Assembly (NCBI GenBank): GCA_036266975.1
Contig: DATAWZ010000181.1
Span: 1-41,834, forward strand
DNA: 41,834 nt
Source of the DNA: DATAWZ01 sp036266975
Lineage (GTDB): Bacteria > Actinomycetota > Thermoleophilia > Solirubrobacterales > Solirubrobacteraceae
Direction: 5' to 3'
Positions 17,520 through 27,623 of the stretch are shown here, piece after piece. The notes under the pieces are model-generated. The model saw only the letters and a program-made list of their open reading frames with translations, did not search any database and was not told where the DNA came from. Numbering within the stretch: position 1 is the first letter of the stretch; each line of letters starts with the position of its first letter. The translations under genes were made by a program, and so were the position numbers.

Positions 17520-17722
17520 GACTGGTCTGACACTGACAACGCGTCCCCGACGCGGGATGCTTCGCGCGTGGACACCGCCCGCAGGGGGCGCCGCGCCGGG
17601 GGGCGTGGACCACGCTGGGGGCGAGCGTGGTCCACGCGCTGCGGCCCCGTCCTGAGGGTCGCGGCGGCTAGGCGCGCGCGCGTGAAACGGTCCGTCCGTG
17701 CGGGTCCGTGCGGCAGGGGGTG
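17520..17722. other. Gene-free spacer after hspR
   Basis: No credible coding sequence. It holds a small hairpin, CGCGTC-CCC-GACGCG, at 17540-17554 and the paired palindromes listed at 17603-17637. Either could end transcription of the dnaK operon, though neither is followed by a T run. Confidence 0.6.
17603..17637. repeat. Two 13-bp near-palindromes forming a perfect inverted repeat
   Basis: GCGTGGACCACGC (17603-17615) and GCGTGGTCCACGC (17625-17637) are exact reverse complements separated by nine bases. Each arm is itself palindromic apart from its central base. Centres are 22 bp apart, two helical turns. As RNA the pair forms a 13-bp stem with a 9-base loop. Either a terminator for the dnaK operon or a two-site operator is possible. 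Confidence 0.7.
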
Positions 17723-17757
17723 CGTCACCTTGGCGGCGATCGCCAAGCAAGGTGACG
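17723..17757. repeat. Nested inverted repeat
   Basis: CGTCACCTTG at 17723-17732 pairs perfectly with CAAGGTGACG at 17748-17757. The 15-base loop contains a second perfect palindrome, GGCGATCGCC (17735-17744). There is no T tract. It sits at the left end of the Ig-like gene scrap, so it may mark a rearrangement junction or act as a transcription stop before clpB. Confidence 0.6.
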
Positions 17758-17859
17758 ATCGATCTGAAGGGCGCCGCGGCGGGCACCTACACGGTGACGA
17801 TCAAGGCGACCACGACCCGCGGCCGGCACCTGTCCGGGCGGCGGGTCCACCACACGTGC
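17749..17859 (+). pseudogene. C-terminal scrap of a secreted Ig-like beta-domain protein
   Basis: About 37 codons read KVTIDLKGAAAGTYTVTIKA, TTTRGRHLSGRRVHHTC. The pattern L-K-G-x-x-x-G-T-Y-T-V-T-I ending in H-T-C resembles the C-terminal beta-sandwich of many secreted proteins of this order. There is no start, signal peptide or upstream domain, and the left edge coincides with an inverted repeat. The frame continues to a stop near 18069 with unrelated sequence and would run into clpB. I read it as a leftover of a lost gene; the assignment rests on one short motif. Confidence 0.45.
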
Positions 17860-17989
17860 CTGCAGGTACCGCTGGCCGGGCACGACTCGCTCGTCCTGCG
17901 CGCCCCGTCGGGCGCGCCCCGCGCACGACGTGCGCTCGGGCCCGCCCGCCGCGCCACGGGCCTTAACCCCGGTTCCCGCCACGCGGCGC

Positions 17990-18040
17990 TTGAAATTAGG
18001 CATTCTGTGCGCAATAATCTTAGTCGTAAAGACTTAGATT
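17990..18040 (+). promoter_or_regulatory. clpB promoter with HAIR-like inverted repeat
   Basis: TTGAAA at 17990-17995 is followed by AATAAT at 18013-18018 (17-base gap) or TAATCT at 18015-18020. A strong inverted repeat begins at the -10: AATCTTAGTC (18016-18025), GTAAA, GACTTAGATT (18031-18040), with one mismatch in ten. The AGT-N7-ACT core has the same geometry as the HspR HAIR box (CTTGAGT-N7-ACTCAAG), and hspR lies just upstream. Repression of clpB by HspR is the expected reading. Confidence 0.65.
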
Positions 18041-18065
18041 CTCTCCGCCCGAACAGGATTTGCCC

Positions 18066-20695
<2,630 letters not shown>

Positions 20696-20699
<4 letters not shown>

Positions 20700-21148
20700 G
20701 CGGTCAGGCAGGGCTCCATCGTCGTGAACTGAGCGGGACTGGCGGCGTCGGGCTGGATGGTGTTCAGCCCCGCCGCCTCCGCGAACAGGTTGTCGCTCTT
20801 GACCTGAGCGACCTGCTTGGCGGCGTCGGCGGCGGTGCCCCAGCTGGCCACCACGGCGAGCGCCGGGTTCGACGCGCCGACCTGCGGCGGCGAGCCCTCC
20901 GGGCCGACCATCAGCTCGCCGGTCTGGCCCGGGCCGCGGTTCTCCTCGTCGTTGGGGCCGAGCAGCGAGGCGGGCACGGTGGTGACGCTGAAGCCGGCGC
21001 GCTGCAGGCACGCCCCGATGACGGCGAGCGAGCTGGTGCTCGTCTTCTTGGCTGCGGTCGTCCGCTTCTTCGACGAGGAGCCGCTGCTGCCACAGCCGGC
21101 GATGCCGACCGCGACCACGACCATCACCCCCAACACGCGCCTCCCCAC
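20696..21148 (-). CDS. Small uncharacterised lipoprotein
   Basis: A 150-residue exported lipoprotein with signal GVMVVVAVGIAGC (lipid Cys at residue 19) and a Ser/Lys/Thr-rich linker to about 43. A compact domain follows, with Cys at ACLQRAGF and near the end (MEPCLTA) that could form a disulphide. The motif AVIGACLQRAGFSVTTV resembles the start of small alpha/beta lipoprotein domains; no function can be assigned. The start is GTG at 21148. The gene converges on clpB with a four-base overlap and diverges from the propeller gene. Confidence 0.72.
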
Positions 21149-21192
21149 GAGGCGAACGGTAGCCGCTGCGCGGCGGTCGCGTCAACCGGTGC

Positions 21193-21228
21193 TTGTCCTG
21201 GCGGGCGATGCGGCCTACACCGCCGGTA
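21193..21228 (+). promoter_or_regulatory. Probable leaderless promoter
   Basis: TTGTCC (21193-21198), a 17-base spacer and TACACC (21216-21221) fall so that transcription would begin at about the ATG at 21228. No Shine-Dalgarno precedes that ATG. This fits a leaderless mRNA for the propeller protein, a common actinobacterial arrangement. Confidence 0.5.
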
Positions 21229-22856
21229 TGCGACGTGGGGGGACTCGTCCGGTCGGGGACCGGTGGCTGGGCGCCGTGGCGGTGCTCGGTGCACTCGTGC
21301 TGGTGTGTGGGTGGCTCGGCGCGGGGTCGGCGCGCGCCGATGACCTCTACTGGGCGAACTACCTCGGCGACGAGGGCATCGCCTTCGCGAATCTCGCCGG
21401 CGGCGGGGGGGACCTGACCATCACGGGGGCATCGACCGCTGCTGCGTTGGCGGTCGCACCCGATCCGGCGACCAACACGATCTACTGGTCCACCGACGAC
21501 AACACGATCGACTACGCCAGCCTCGACGGCGGGGCCGGCGGGCCCCTCACCACGACGGGGGCGACCGTGGGCGATCCGTCCGGCCTCGCGGTCGACTCCG
21601 CCACCAACAAGATCTACTGGACGAACGCGACCGGCGGCTCCACCGGCGAGATCTCCTACGCCAGCCTCAACGGCAGCGGCGGCGGCGACCTCGACACCTC
21701 CGGGGCAACGGTCGCCGACCCGTTCGGGGTGGCAATCGACCCGGCGACCAACAAGATCTACTGGGCCAACGACGACGGCGAGGAGATCTCGTTCGCCAAC
21801 CTGGACGGCACCGGCGGCGGGGGCGACCTGAAGACCACCGGCGCGACCGTGGACTACCCGAACGGGGTGGCGATCGACCCCGGCACGAACAAGATCTACT
21901 GGAGCAACAGCCAGGACAACACGATCTCGTTCGCCAACCTGGACGACACCGGCCACGGGGGCGAGCTGAGCACGGCCGGCACGAGCATCGACTTCCCCAA
22001 GGGCCTGGCGATCGACCTCGCCACCAACGAGATCTACTGGGCCAACGGCAACGGCAACACGATCTCGTGGGCCAACCTCGACGGCAGCGGCGGCGGCGAT
22101 CTGGACACCACCGGCGCGAGTGTGAGCTCCCCCGGGTACCCGGCCGTGTTGCAGGCGCCGATGGGCACCGGCGTGCCGCTCATCAGCGGCGCGTCGACCG
22201 CCGGCTCGGCGCTGTCGTGCTCGCAGGGAGCGTGGTCGGCGGATCTGCTGCCCGCGCTCGACTACCTCGCGCCGGGCGGCTTCGCCTACGCGTGGGACGA
22301 GAGCGGCGCACCGCTCGCCGCCACCTCGAGCACGCTGACCGCGAGCACGCCCGGCAGCTACACGTGCACCGTCACCGCGTCCAACCACGCGGGATCGACC
22401 CCGCAGACGAGCGCCCCGTTCACCGTCACGGCCGCGCCGGTCGCCCTGCCCGCCTCGCCGCCGGCCAGCCCTCCGGCGGGACCCGACGCGGCGCAGATCA
22501 CCGCCTCGCTGGTCGCCCTGCTCGCCCCCCATGGCCGGGCGGCGAGGATCGCCGCCGTGCTCGCGCACGGCTACCGGCTCTCGCCCAGCGGCCTGCCCGC
22601 GGGCACGCTGGTGATCGACTGGTACCACCTGGCCAAGGGCGCGCACCTGTCCAAGGCCAAGTCGAAGCCCAAGCCTGTGCTCGTCGCCCGCGGGAGCGCC
22701 AGCGTTGCGAGCGGCCGGCTCACGATCCGCCTGACGCGCGCAGGCCGGGCGCGGCTCAAGCACGCACGGCACGTCACGCTCACCGCGCGAGGCGCCTTCA
22801 CCCGCGCCGGCCACCCGACGATCACCGCCACCAAACGCTTCACCCTGGCGCGCTGA
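21228..22856 (+). CDS. Secreted six-bladed YWTD-type beta-propeller protein with Ig-like domain
   Basis: 542 residues. A signal peptide covers 1-38 (AVAVLGALVLVCGWLGAG; cleavage near ARA-DD). Six repeats of about 43 residues follow, each centred on (D/N)xIYW or DLYW and ending in (F/Y/W)A(N/S)L(D/N)G. They run from about 39 to 310: LYWANYLG, IYWSTDDN, IYWTNATG, IYWANDDG, IYWSNSQD, IYWANGNG. This is the low-density-lipoprotein-receptor YWTD propeller layout. An Ig-like domain (STAGSALSCSQGAWS to PFTV) lies at about 320-405. A Pro-rich linker and a basic C-terminal beta domain end the protein. Extracellular binding is likely; ligand unknown. No catalytic residues are apparent. Confidence 0.85.
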   Translation: MRRGGTRPVGDRWLGAVAVLGALVLVCGWLGAGSARADDLYWANYLGDEGIAFANLAGGGGDLTITGASTAAALAVAPDPATNTIYWSTDDNTIDYASLDGGAGGPLTTTGATVGDPSGLAVDSATNKIYWTNATGGSTGEISYASLNGSGGGDLDTSGATVADPFGVAIDPATNKIYWANDDGEEISFANLDGTGGGGDLKTTGATVDYPNGVAIDPGTNKIYWSNSQDNTISFANLDDTGHGGELSTAGTSIDFPKGLAIDLATNEIYWANGNGNTISWANLDGSGGGDLDTTGASVSSPGYPAVLQAPMGTGVPLISGASTAGSALSCSQGAWSADLLPALDYLAPGGFAYAWDESGAPLAATSSTLTASTPGSYTCTVTASNHAGSTPQTSAPFTVTAAPVALPASPPASPPAGPDAAQITASLVALLAPHGRAARIAAVLAHGYRLSPSGLPAGTLVIDWYHLAKGAHLSKAKSKPKPVLVARGSASVASGRLTIRLTRAGRARLKHARHVTLTARGAFTRAGHPTITATKRFTLAR

Positions 22857-23069
22857 CTCGCCGGCGCGCGGGATTGGGGGGTTGAAAATGGGGTGCCCTC
22901 GGCGACCGGGCGCGTCAGGTCCGTGCGTCGCGCTCGTTCGATCGGTGGGCGCTCTTGCCTTGGGCGTGAGCCGGCGGTACGTCGGCGCCGGCGATGTCCA
23001 CCCACTCGCCCGCGCAGGCCCAGTGGCGCGCGGCCGGGAGAGCGCTCCCGGTGGCTCGAACGCGCCGCG
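22857..23069. other. Gene-free spacer
   Basis: Between the propeller gene and the first recognisable pseudogene segment. I see no start site with a sensible product, no strong hairpin and no repeat here. Confidence 0.5.
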
Positions 23070-23822
23070 TCCGGGGCGGCGGTGGTCGCGTCGATCGGGC
23101 CCGCGGTCTCGCAGGGCGGGGACGGCGGGCGTGCGGCGCCGCTCGGGCCGGCCTCGATGAGCGGGCGCAGCCTCGCGCTGCTGCCGCTGCCGGCGCAGGT
23201 CGCGATCTCGCGCGCTGGGCTTTGACGAGCGGGCGTACTGGGCCCGGTCGGACCGGTTCGTCAACCGGGCCCCGCGGTTGCGGGTGCGGTTCTCCGCGGC
23301 CGGGCCGGTGGTGCAGGTGGCCGGCGGGAGCGCGAGCCTGTCGCTTGCGGGTTTGGCCGCGCCGGGGCGCCCAGCGTGTCGGCGAATCGCGTGGTGTACC
23401 ACCGCGGTGGCGGGGCGAGTGGTACGCCAACGGTCCCCTCGGCCTTGAACAGGGCCTGACCGTCGCGCGGCGGGGTTCGGTCCGCTCGTGCTCGCCTTCA
23501 CGCTCGGCGGTTCGCTTCGGCCGGTGCTGAGCGGCGGGACGCTGAGCTTCGTTGCGCCGGGGAGCGCCGGGGTGCGGCTGCGGGAGCGCGATCTGGCGCT
23601 CTACGACGCCGGCGGCCATCCGGTGCCGGCGCGGTTCGCGCTCGCGGGCCGGCGGCTGCTGATCCAGGCGCGGGACGCGCACGCCCGCTGTCCGCCGACC
23701 GTCGACCCGCTGCTCACCGCCACCGGCGCCGGCCAGGTCGCCGCGTCGGGGTCGACGATCGCGGTGGCCGGACAGGCGACGGCGAGCGCGATCTTTCAGG
23801 AGCCCCCGTCGGGCTGGCAGAG
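23070..23822 (+). pseudogene. Heavily frameshifted N-terminal part of a secreted FG-GAP-type repeat protein
   Basis: Five consecutive segments in changing frames rebuild one protein. They are AVVASIGPAVSQ to LPAQVAISRA (stop 23223); ALGFDERAYWARSDRFVNRA to SLSLAGLAAP; SANRVVYHRGG (from 23379); EWYANGPLGLEQGLTVARR (from 23417); and GFGPLVLAFTLGGSLRPVLS through ARFALAGRRLLIQARDAHAR and PTVDPLL to ATASAIFQEPPSGWQS (to about 23820). At least four frame changes are needed. The order VVYxRG, EWYANGPLGLEQG, PLVLAxxLGG, ARYPxxxDP is, from memory, the N-terminal domain of large secreted FG-GAP proteins of this order. Only the start of the first repeat follows before the sequence switches to another gene. 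Confidence 0.75.
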
Positions 23823-23824
23823 CG

Positions 23825-24783
23825 GTGGCCGCCGCGGCGCTCGCGGTGCCCTCGACCCGCTCGCGGCCGGTCGGGACGAGCCCGTTCCCCGGCCACACGG
23901 TGACCGGACGGGTGCTGCTGTGGGGGGAGACCGCGCGGCTGGTCGGCGACCGCCCGCTGCTCGGGGTTGGGCCGGGTGGCTACGCGGACGCGATCCCCAC
24001 GTACCACGACGCCCGTTACGAGCGCCGGGTCGGAGCGCAGAACCCGCCCGACAGCCCGCACGACCGGATCCTTCAGGCCGCGGCCGCCGGCAGGCTGCCG
24101 CTCGCCCTGCTCGCGGTCGCGCTGGCCGTCCTCACCCTCGCCCGGGGTCGGCGCGCCGTGGAGGTGCAGAGCGCCGCAGGCGAGGCGGCGGCGTTCGGGG
24201 GAATGCTCGCCGGCCTGGTCGGCTACGGCGTGACGCTGCTGTTCCACTTCACCTCCCCGGGGACGACCCCGCTGGCCGCGGTGCTCGGCGACGCGCTGCT
24301 CGCCGACCCGGCGCGCGCGGGGCCCGTGCGGCCTGCCGTGTGGCGCCGGGCCGCGGGCGTACTCGGCGCCCTGGCCTGGGCCGCGTTGGCGGTCGTGCTC
24401 GCCAGCGCCGCGGTGGCCGAGCTGCCGCTGCGCTCGGCCCTGGACGCGGCCGTCCACGGGCGCCTGGCGCCGCCGATCGCGACTTCCGTGTCGCGCGTTC
24501 GCTGCGCCCCTGGGACGGCGCGGTCGACGAGCACGCCGAGCACGCCTTCGCGGTCCTGGCCGCCGACGGGACCCCCGGCGCCGCGGCGCGCGGTGCGCCC
24601 TGGGCGGCGCGGGCGCGCTCATCGGACCCGCGCTCGACGCAGGTGCTCAGCGACGCCGCGGCGATCGATCTCGCGCGTGGCGAGCGGGCCGGCGCGGCGC
24701 GGCTGCTACGCGACGCGCTGCGGCACGACCCGGCCGATCCCGACCTGCGTGCGGCGCTCGCGGGGTCGCTGTCCGCGCACTGA
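23825..24783 (+). pseudogene. C-terminal half of an O-antigen-ligase/polymerase-type membrane protein, frameshifted
   Basis: The reading starts mid-protein: GRVLLWGETARLVGDRPLLG, VGPGGYADAIPTYHDARYER and QNPPDSPHDRILQAAAAGRL form the periplasmic-loop signature of Wzy/WaaL-like O-antigen ligase family proteins. Membrane segments follow (LALLAVALAVLTLA, FGGMLAGLVGYGVTLLF, ALAWAALAVVLASAAVA). At about 24475 the homology moves one frame to ADRDFRVARSLRPWDG and a TPR-like tail ending GSLSAH at TGA 24781-24783. The N-terminal half is missing; the preceding bases belong to a different pseudogene. Both the truncation and the frameshift indicate a dead gene. Confidence 0.75.
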
Positions 24784-24826
24784 CGGACAGCCTCCCGCTC
24801 GGCCCGGTTGTGTTCGTGACATAGGA

Positions 24827-26446
24827 CTGTCTGCGCGATTTTCGCCGCACGGCCGTACGGCAGCGACCGCTGCGCTGCTGATCGGTGCAGCCATCCTGGC
24901 CCCACCGGCCGCCGCCGCGGCCACCGCGACGTCGACGACGCTGTCGGCGAGTCGCACCAGCGTGGTCAGCGACGAGGGAGTGACCTTGACGGCGATGGTC
25001 GGCGCGAGTGGAACGGTGGTGTCGTCGTCCTCGGGGACCGTCGAGTTCCTGAACGGCACGAGCGCGATTCCGGGCTGCTCGAGCGTGCCCTTCAGCTTCA
25101 TGGTGTCGGCGACCTGCGATGCGACGTTCGCCGCCGTGGCGGGCCCGACGGCGTCGCTCACCGCGACCTTCGTGCCGGCGAGCGGGTCGGCCTTCGCCAG
25201 CTCGACGAGCGGTCCGCTCGTCCTGTCGGTCACACGAGCCGCCACGGGCACCGGGCTCGAGCTGCCGAGCACCGCGCCGACCGCCGGCGCGCCGGTCACG
25301 TTGACCGCAGGCGTGGCCGGGATCAATGGCCCGGTGCAGCCGACCGGCACGGTCACGCTGATGGAGGACGGGACGCCGATCGCGGCGTGTGCCGGCCGGC
25401 CGCTGGCCGGGGCGAACGCGTCGTGCACGACCAGCTTCCCAGCGGGCGAGCACAGCCTGAGCGCGAGCTTCTCCGGCGATGCGAACTTCGCCCCTTCGTC
25501 CTCTCCGGCCGAGACGCTGACCGTGCGTGCGCCGCCGACGATCGCCGGCACGAGCGGGACCGCCACGGGGCCCAGCTCGGCGCGGTTCGCGACCCGCGTC
25601 GATCCCGACGGGCTCGCGACGCGCGTCGCCTTCGAGTACGGGCCCGGCACCCGGTACACCGCCGCGAGCCCGGCCATCGAGCTCCCGGCGAGCTTCACCG
25701 CCCAGCCGGTGAGCGAGACGGCCGGCGGACTGCTTCCGAACGCCCGCTACCACGTGCGCGCCGTCGCCGTCAATGCTCGCGGCACCGCGTACGGGACGGT
25801 CGTGACGGTCAGAACGCCGCGGGGCCCGCCGCCGCCTCGGCCGGTGCCGACCAGAAAGGTCAACGTCACACCGGTGGCGGGGACGGTCTTCGTGGAACTG
25901 CGCCCCACCACGAAGGCGGCGGCGACGTTCGGCCTCGGCCGCCCGTCTGGTCGCGTTGGCGGTCCGCCTGTCTCGGGCGTGGGATTCGTGCCGCTCACAG
26001 CCGCGCGCCAGATCCCGGTCGGCTCCCAGATCGACGCGCGCGCCGGGACCGTCCGGCTGAGCACCGCCTCGACCGCGGCCACGCGCCTCTACGCCGCGGT
26101 CGTCACGGGCGGCGTGTTCACGATCCAGCAAGGCCGCGCACAGGCGGGTTTGACCACCCTGCGGCTGCTCGAAGGCGCGTTCCCGGGCGGGCCGTCGTAC
26201 TCGGCCTGCACGAGGCGCCGAGCGGCGCGAGTCGTCAACCGGCTGCAGGTGAGCGCGATGGGCCCGTTCCAGACGAGGGGCCGGGATGCCGATGCGAGCG
26301 CGCGCGACGCGCAGTGGACGACGATCGAGCGCTGCGACGGCACGCTCACGCGCGTGCAGCGCGGAGAGGCGAGTGTGCTCGACCTTGTCGACTCGCGCCG
26401 GTTGACGCTCACGCCCAGGCGGTCATTCCTGGCGGCGCGTCGCTGA
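24827..26446 (+). CDS. Secreted Ig-like / fibronectin-III / FecR-like domain protein, start codon unclear
   Basis: Up to about 539 residues. A signal-like segment (AATAALLIGAAILAPPAAAA) is followed by two Big_3-type Ig-like domains (TSTTLSASRTSVVSDEGVTL; VQPTGTVTLMEDGTPIAAC) to about 240. A fibronectin-III-like domain follows (FEYGPGTRYTA, NARYHVRAVAVNARGT). The C-terminal region is FecR-like (VNVTPVAGTVFVELRP, IPVGSQIDARAGTVRL, GGVFTIQQG) and ends with WTTIERCDGTLTRVQRG. There is no ATG, GTG or TTG in frame between 24781 and the end of the signal segment; 24827 is an in-frame CTG given only as a boundary. The frame is open back to 23825 through the ligase remnant. Either a rare start codon is used, or the start was lost, or translation begins in the remnant. 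Confidence 0.65.
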   Translation: MSARFSPHGRTAATAALLIGAAILAPPAAAAATATSTTLSASRTSVVSDEGVTLTAMVGASGTVVSSSSGTVEFLNGTSAIPGCSSVPFSFMVSATCDATFAAVAGPTASLTATFVPASGSAFASSTSGPLVLSVTRAATGTGLELPSTAPTAGAPVTLTAGVAGINGPVQPTGTVTLMEDGTPIAACAGRPLAGANASCTTSFPAGEHSLSASFSGDANFAPSSSPAETLTVRAPPTIAGTSGTATGPSSARFATRVDPDGLATRVAFEYGPGTRYTAASPAIELPASFTAQPVSETAGGLLPNARYHVRAVAVNARGTAYGTVVTVRTPRGPPPPRPVPTRKVNVTPVAGTVFVELRPTTKAAATFGLGRPSGRVGGPPVSGVGFVPLTAARQIPVGSQIDARAGTVRLSTASTAATRLYAAVVTGGVFTIQQGRAQAGLTTLRLLEGAFPGGPSYSACTRRRAARVVNRLQVSAMGPFQTRGRDADASARDAQWTTIERCDGTLTRVQRGEASVLDLVDSRRLTLTPRRSFLAARR

Positions 26447-26450
26447 GCGC

Positions 26451-27260
26451 TCAGGCGGCGTAGACCGAGCGCACCACCCGCGGCGTGCTCGCCGGCGAGT
26501 AGTGCTTGGAGAGGTCGAACTGCAGGTGCCAGGTCCCGCGGCTGCTGGTGTGGAAGGGGAAGAGATGGTGCAGGCGGGTGAGCGGCAGGTCCCCACAGGA
26601 GCCGTGCGTGGGGCCCAGCTCGACCGTGGGCCCGAGCTTCCCGTTGGGCAGGACGTAGTGCAGGTAGACGTGGAACGGCGGGCGGTTGCCCGGCGTCCCG
26701 TTGCCCAGGCCGAAGCCGAGGATCGTGTAGCGGACCTCGAGCGTGGCCGGGTTACCCGCCGTGGGCGCGAAGGTCGCGCTGAACTGCGTGGTCAGGAAGT
26801 GGGTGGCGGCCGTCGTGGAGCCGTCGGTCACCGTCACCGTGTGCGGGACCTCCTGCGCGGTGGCGGGAAGCACCGTGCCGCTCGAGAGCGACCCGGTCAG
26901 CGTGCCCTGCGGGGTCACCGCCCCGCCGCCCTGGGCGAAGCCGTCCACGCTCACCGAGTAGCTGCTGCCCGGAGTGAAGCCGCGGCCCCTCAGCTTGACC
27001 GACGCCGATTCCCGGTAGCACGGGGCGTTGGTCGTGATGCCCGCGGGAAGGGCGATGTGGCCGGGCGCGGCGGTTGGGGTCGCCGGCTCCGAGATCGTCG
27101 TGGTGCCCGGAAGCGTGATGTGCGCGGGCGGCGGCGGGAGCGGGATCGGCGGCCCGCCGAGCGTCGTGCGGGCGACCGCGACCGCACTCGCACTTCCGGC
27201 GAGCAAGACTCCCCCTACCGTGAGCCACGCGCTCGTCCGCGCGCGGTGACGTCGATGCAT
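26451..27260 (-). CDS. Uncharacterised secreted protein with Pro-rich linker
   Basis: 269 residues. A basic n-region (HRRHRARTSAW) and hydrophobic core (LTVGGVLLAGSASAVAVA) form a signal peptide or anchor. A Pro/Thr-rich linker follows to about residue 70, then a beta-rich domain: an Ig-like sheet (SASVKLRGRGFTPGSSYSVS, GTLTGSLSSGTV) and a C-terminal section (TLEVRYTILGFGLGN, TWHLQFDLSKHYSPA). The phrase VKLRGRGFTPGSSY fits an IPT/Ig-like fold. No enzyme motif. ATG at 27260 is preceded by GAGGGG at short spacing. It converges on the Ig/Fn3 protein, with four bases between the stops, and diverges from the GYD gene. Confidence 0.75.
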   Translation of the reverse strand: MHRRHRARTSAWLTVGGVLLAGSASAVAVARTTLGGPPIPLPPPPAHITLPGTTTISEPATPTAAPGHIALPAGITTNAPCYRESASVKLRGRGFTPGSSYSVSVDGFAQGGGAVTPQGTLTGSLSSGTVLPATAQEVPHTVTVTDGSTTAATHFLTTQFSATFAPTAGNPATLEVRYTILGFGLGNGTPGNRPPFHVYLHYVLPNGKLGPTVELGPTHGSCGDLPLTRLHHLFPFHTSSRGTWHLQFDLSKHYSPASTPRVVRSVYAA

Positions 27261-27332
27261 CGCCCCTCAGGGTATCGTCGCCGCTTAGACGACGCTCGCC
27301 CACGAACCACCGAAACGGAAGGAGCCGCCTCG

Positions 27333-27614
27333 ATGCCGACCTACATCATGCTCTCGACGCTGACCCCGGAGGGGGTCCAGACGATCAAGAACAACCCGCA
27401 GCGGATCCTCGAGGTCAACAAGGAGGTTGAGCAGCTGGGCGCCAAGGTCACGGCCCAGTGGGCGACCCTCGGCGAGTTCGACTTCGTGAACATCGTCGAG
27501 GCGCCCGACGAGCAGACGATCGCGCGCGTCTCGATCGAGCTCAGCTCCCGCGGCACCGCCCGCTATGAGACGCTCGTCTCGATCCCGGTCGCCGACTTCA
27601 TCGCCTCGCTGTAG
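27333..27614 (+). CDS. GYD-domain protein
   Basis: A 93-residue GYD-family protein: PTYIMLSTLTPEGVQTIKNN at the start, LGAKVTAQWATLGEFDFVNI in the middle and a SRGTARYETLVSIPVADF end. These small ferredoxin-like-fold proteins are widespread and mostly of unknown function. ATG at 27333 follows GAAGGAG by about eight bases. It ends nine bases before purD on the same strand, so it is probably the first gene of the purD-purE-purB unit. A role in purine metabolism is suggested by position only. Confidence 0.88.
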   Translation: MPTYIMLSTLTPEGVQTIKNNPQRILEVNKEVEQLGAKVTAQWATLGEFDFVNIVEAPDEQTIARVSIELSSRGTARYETLVSIPVADFIASL

Positions 27615-27623
27615 GGCCTGGAG

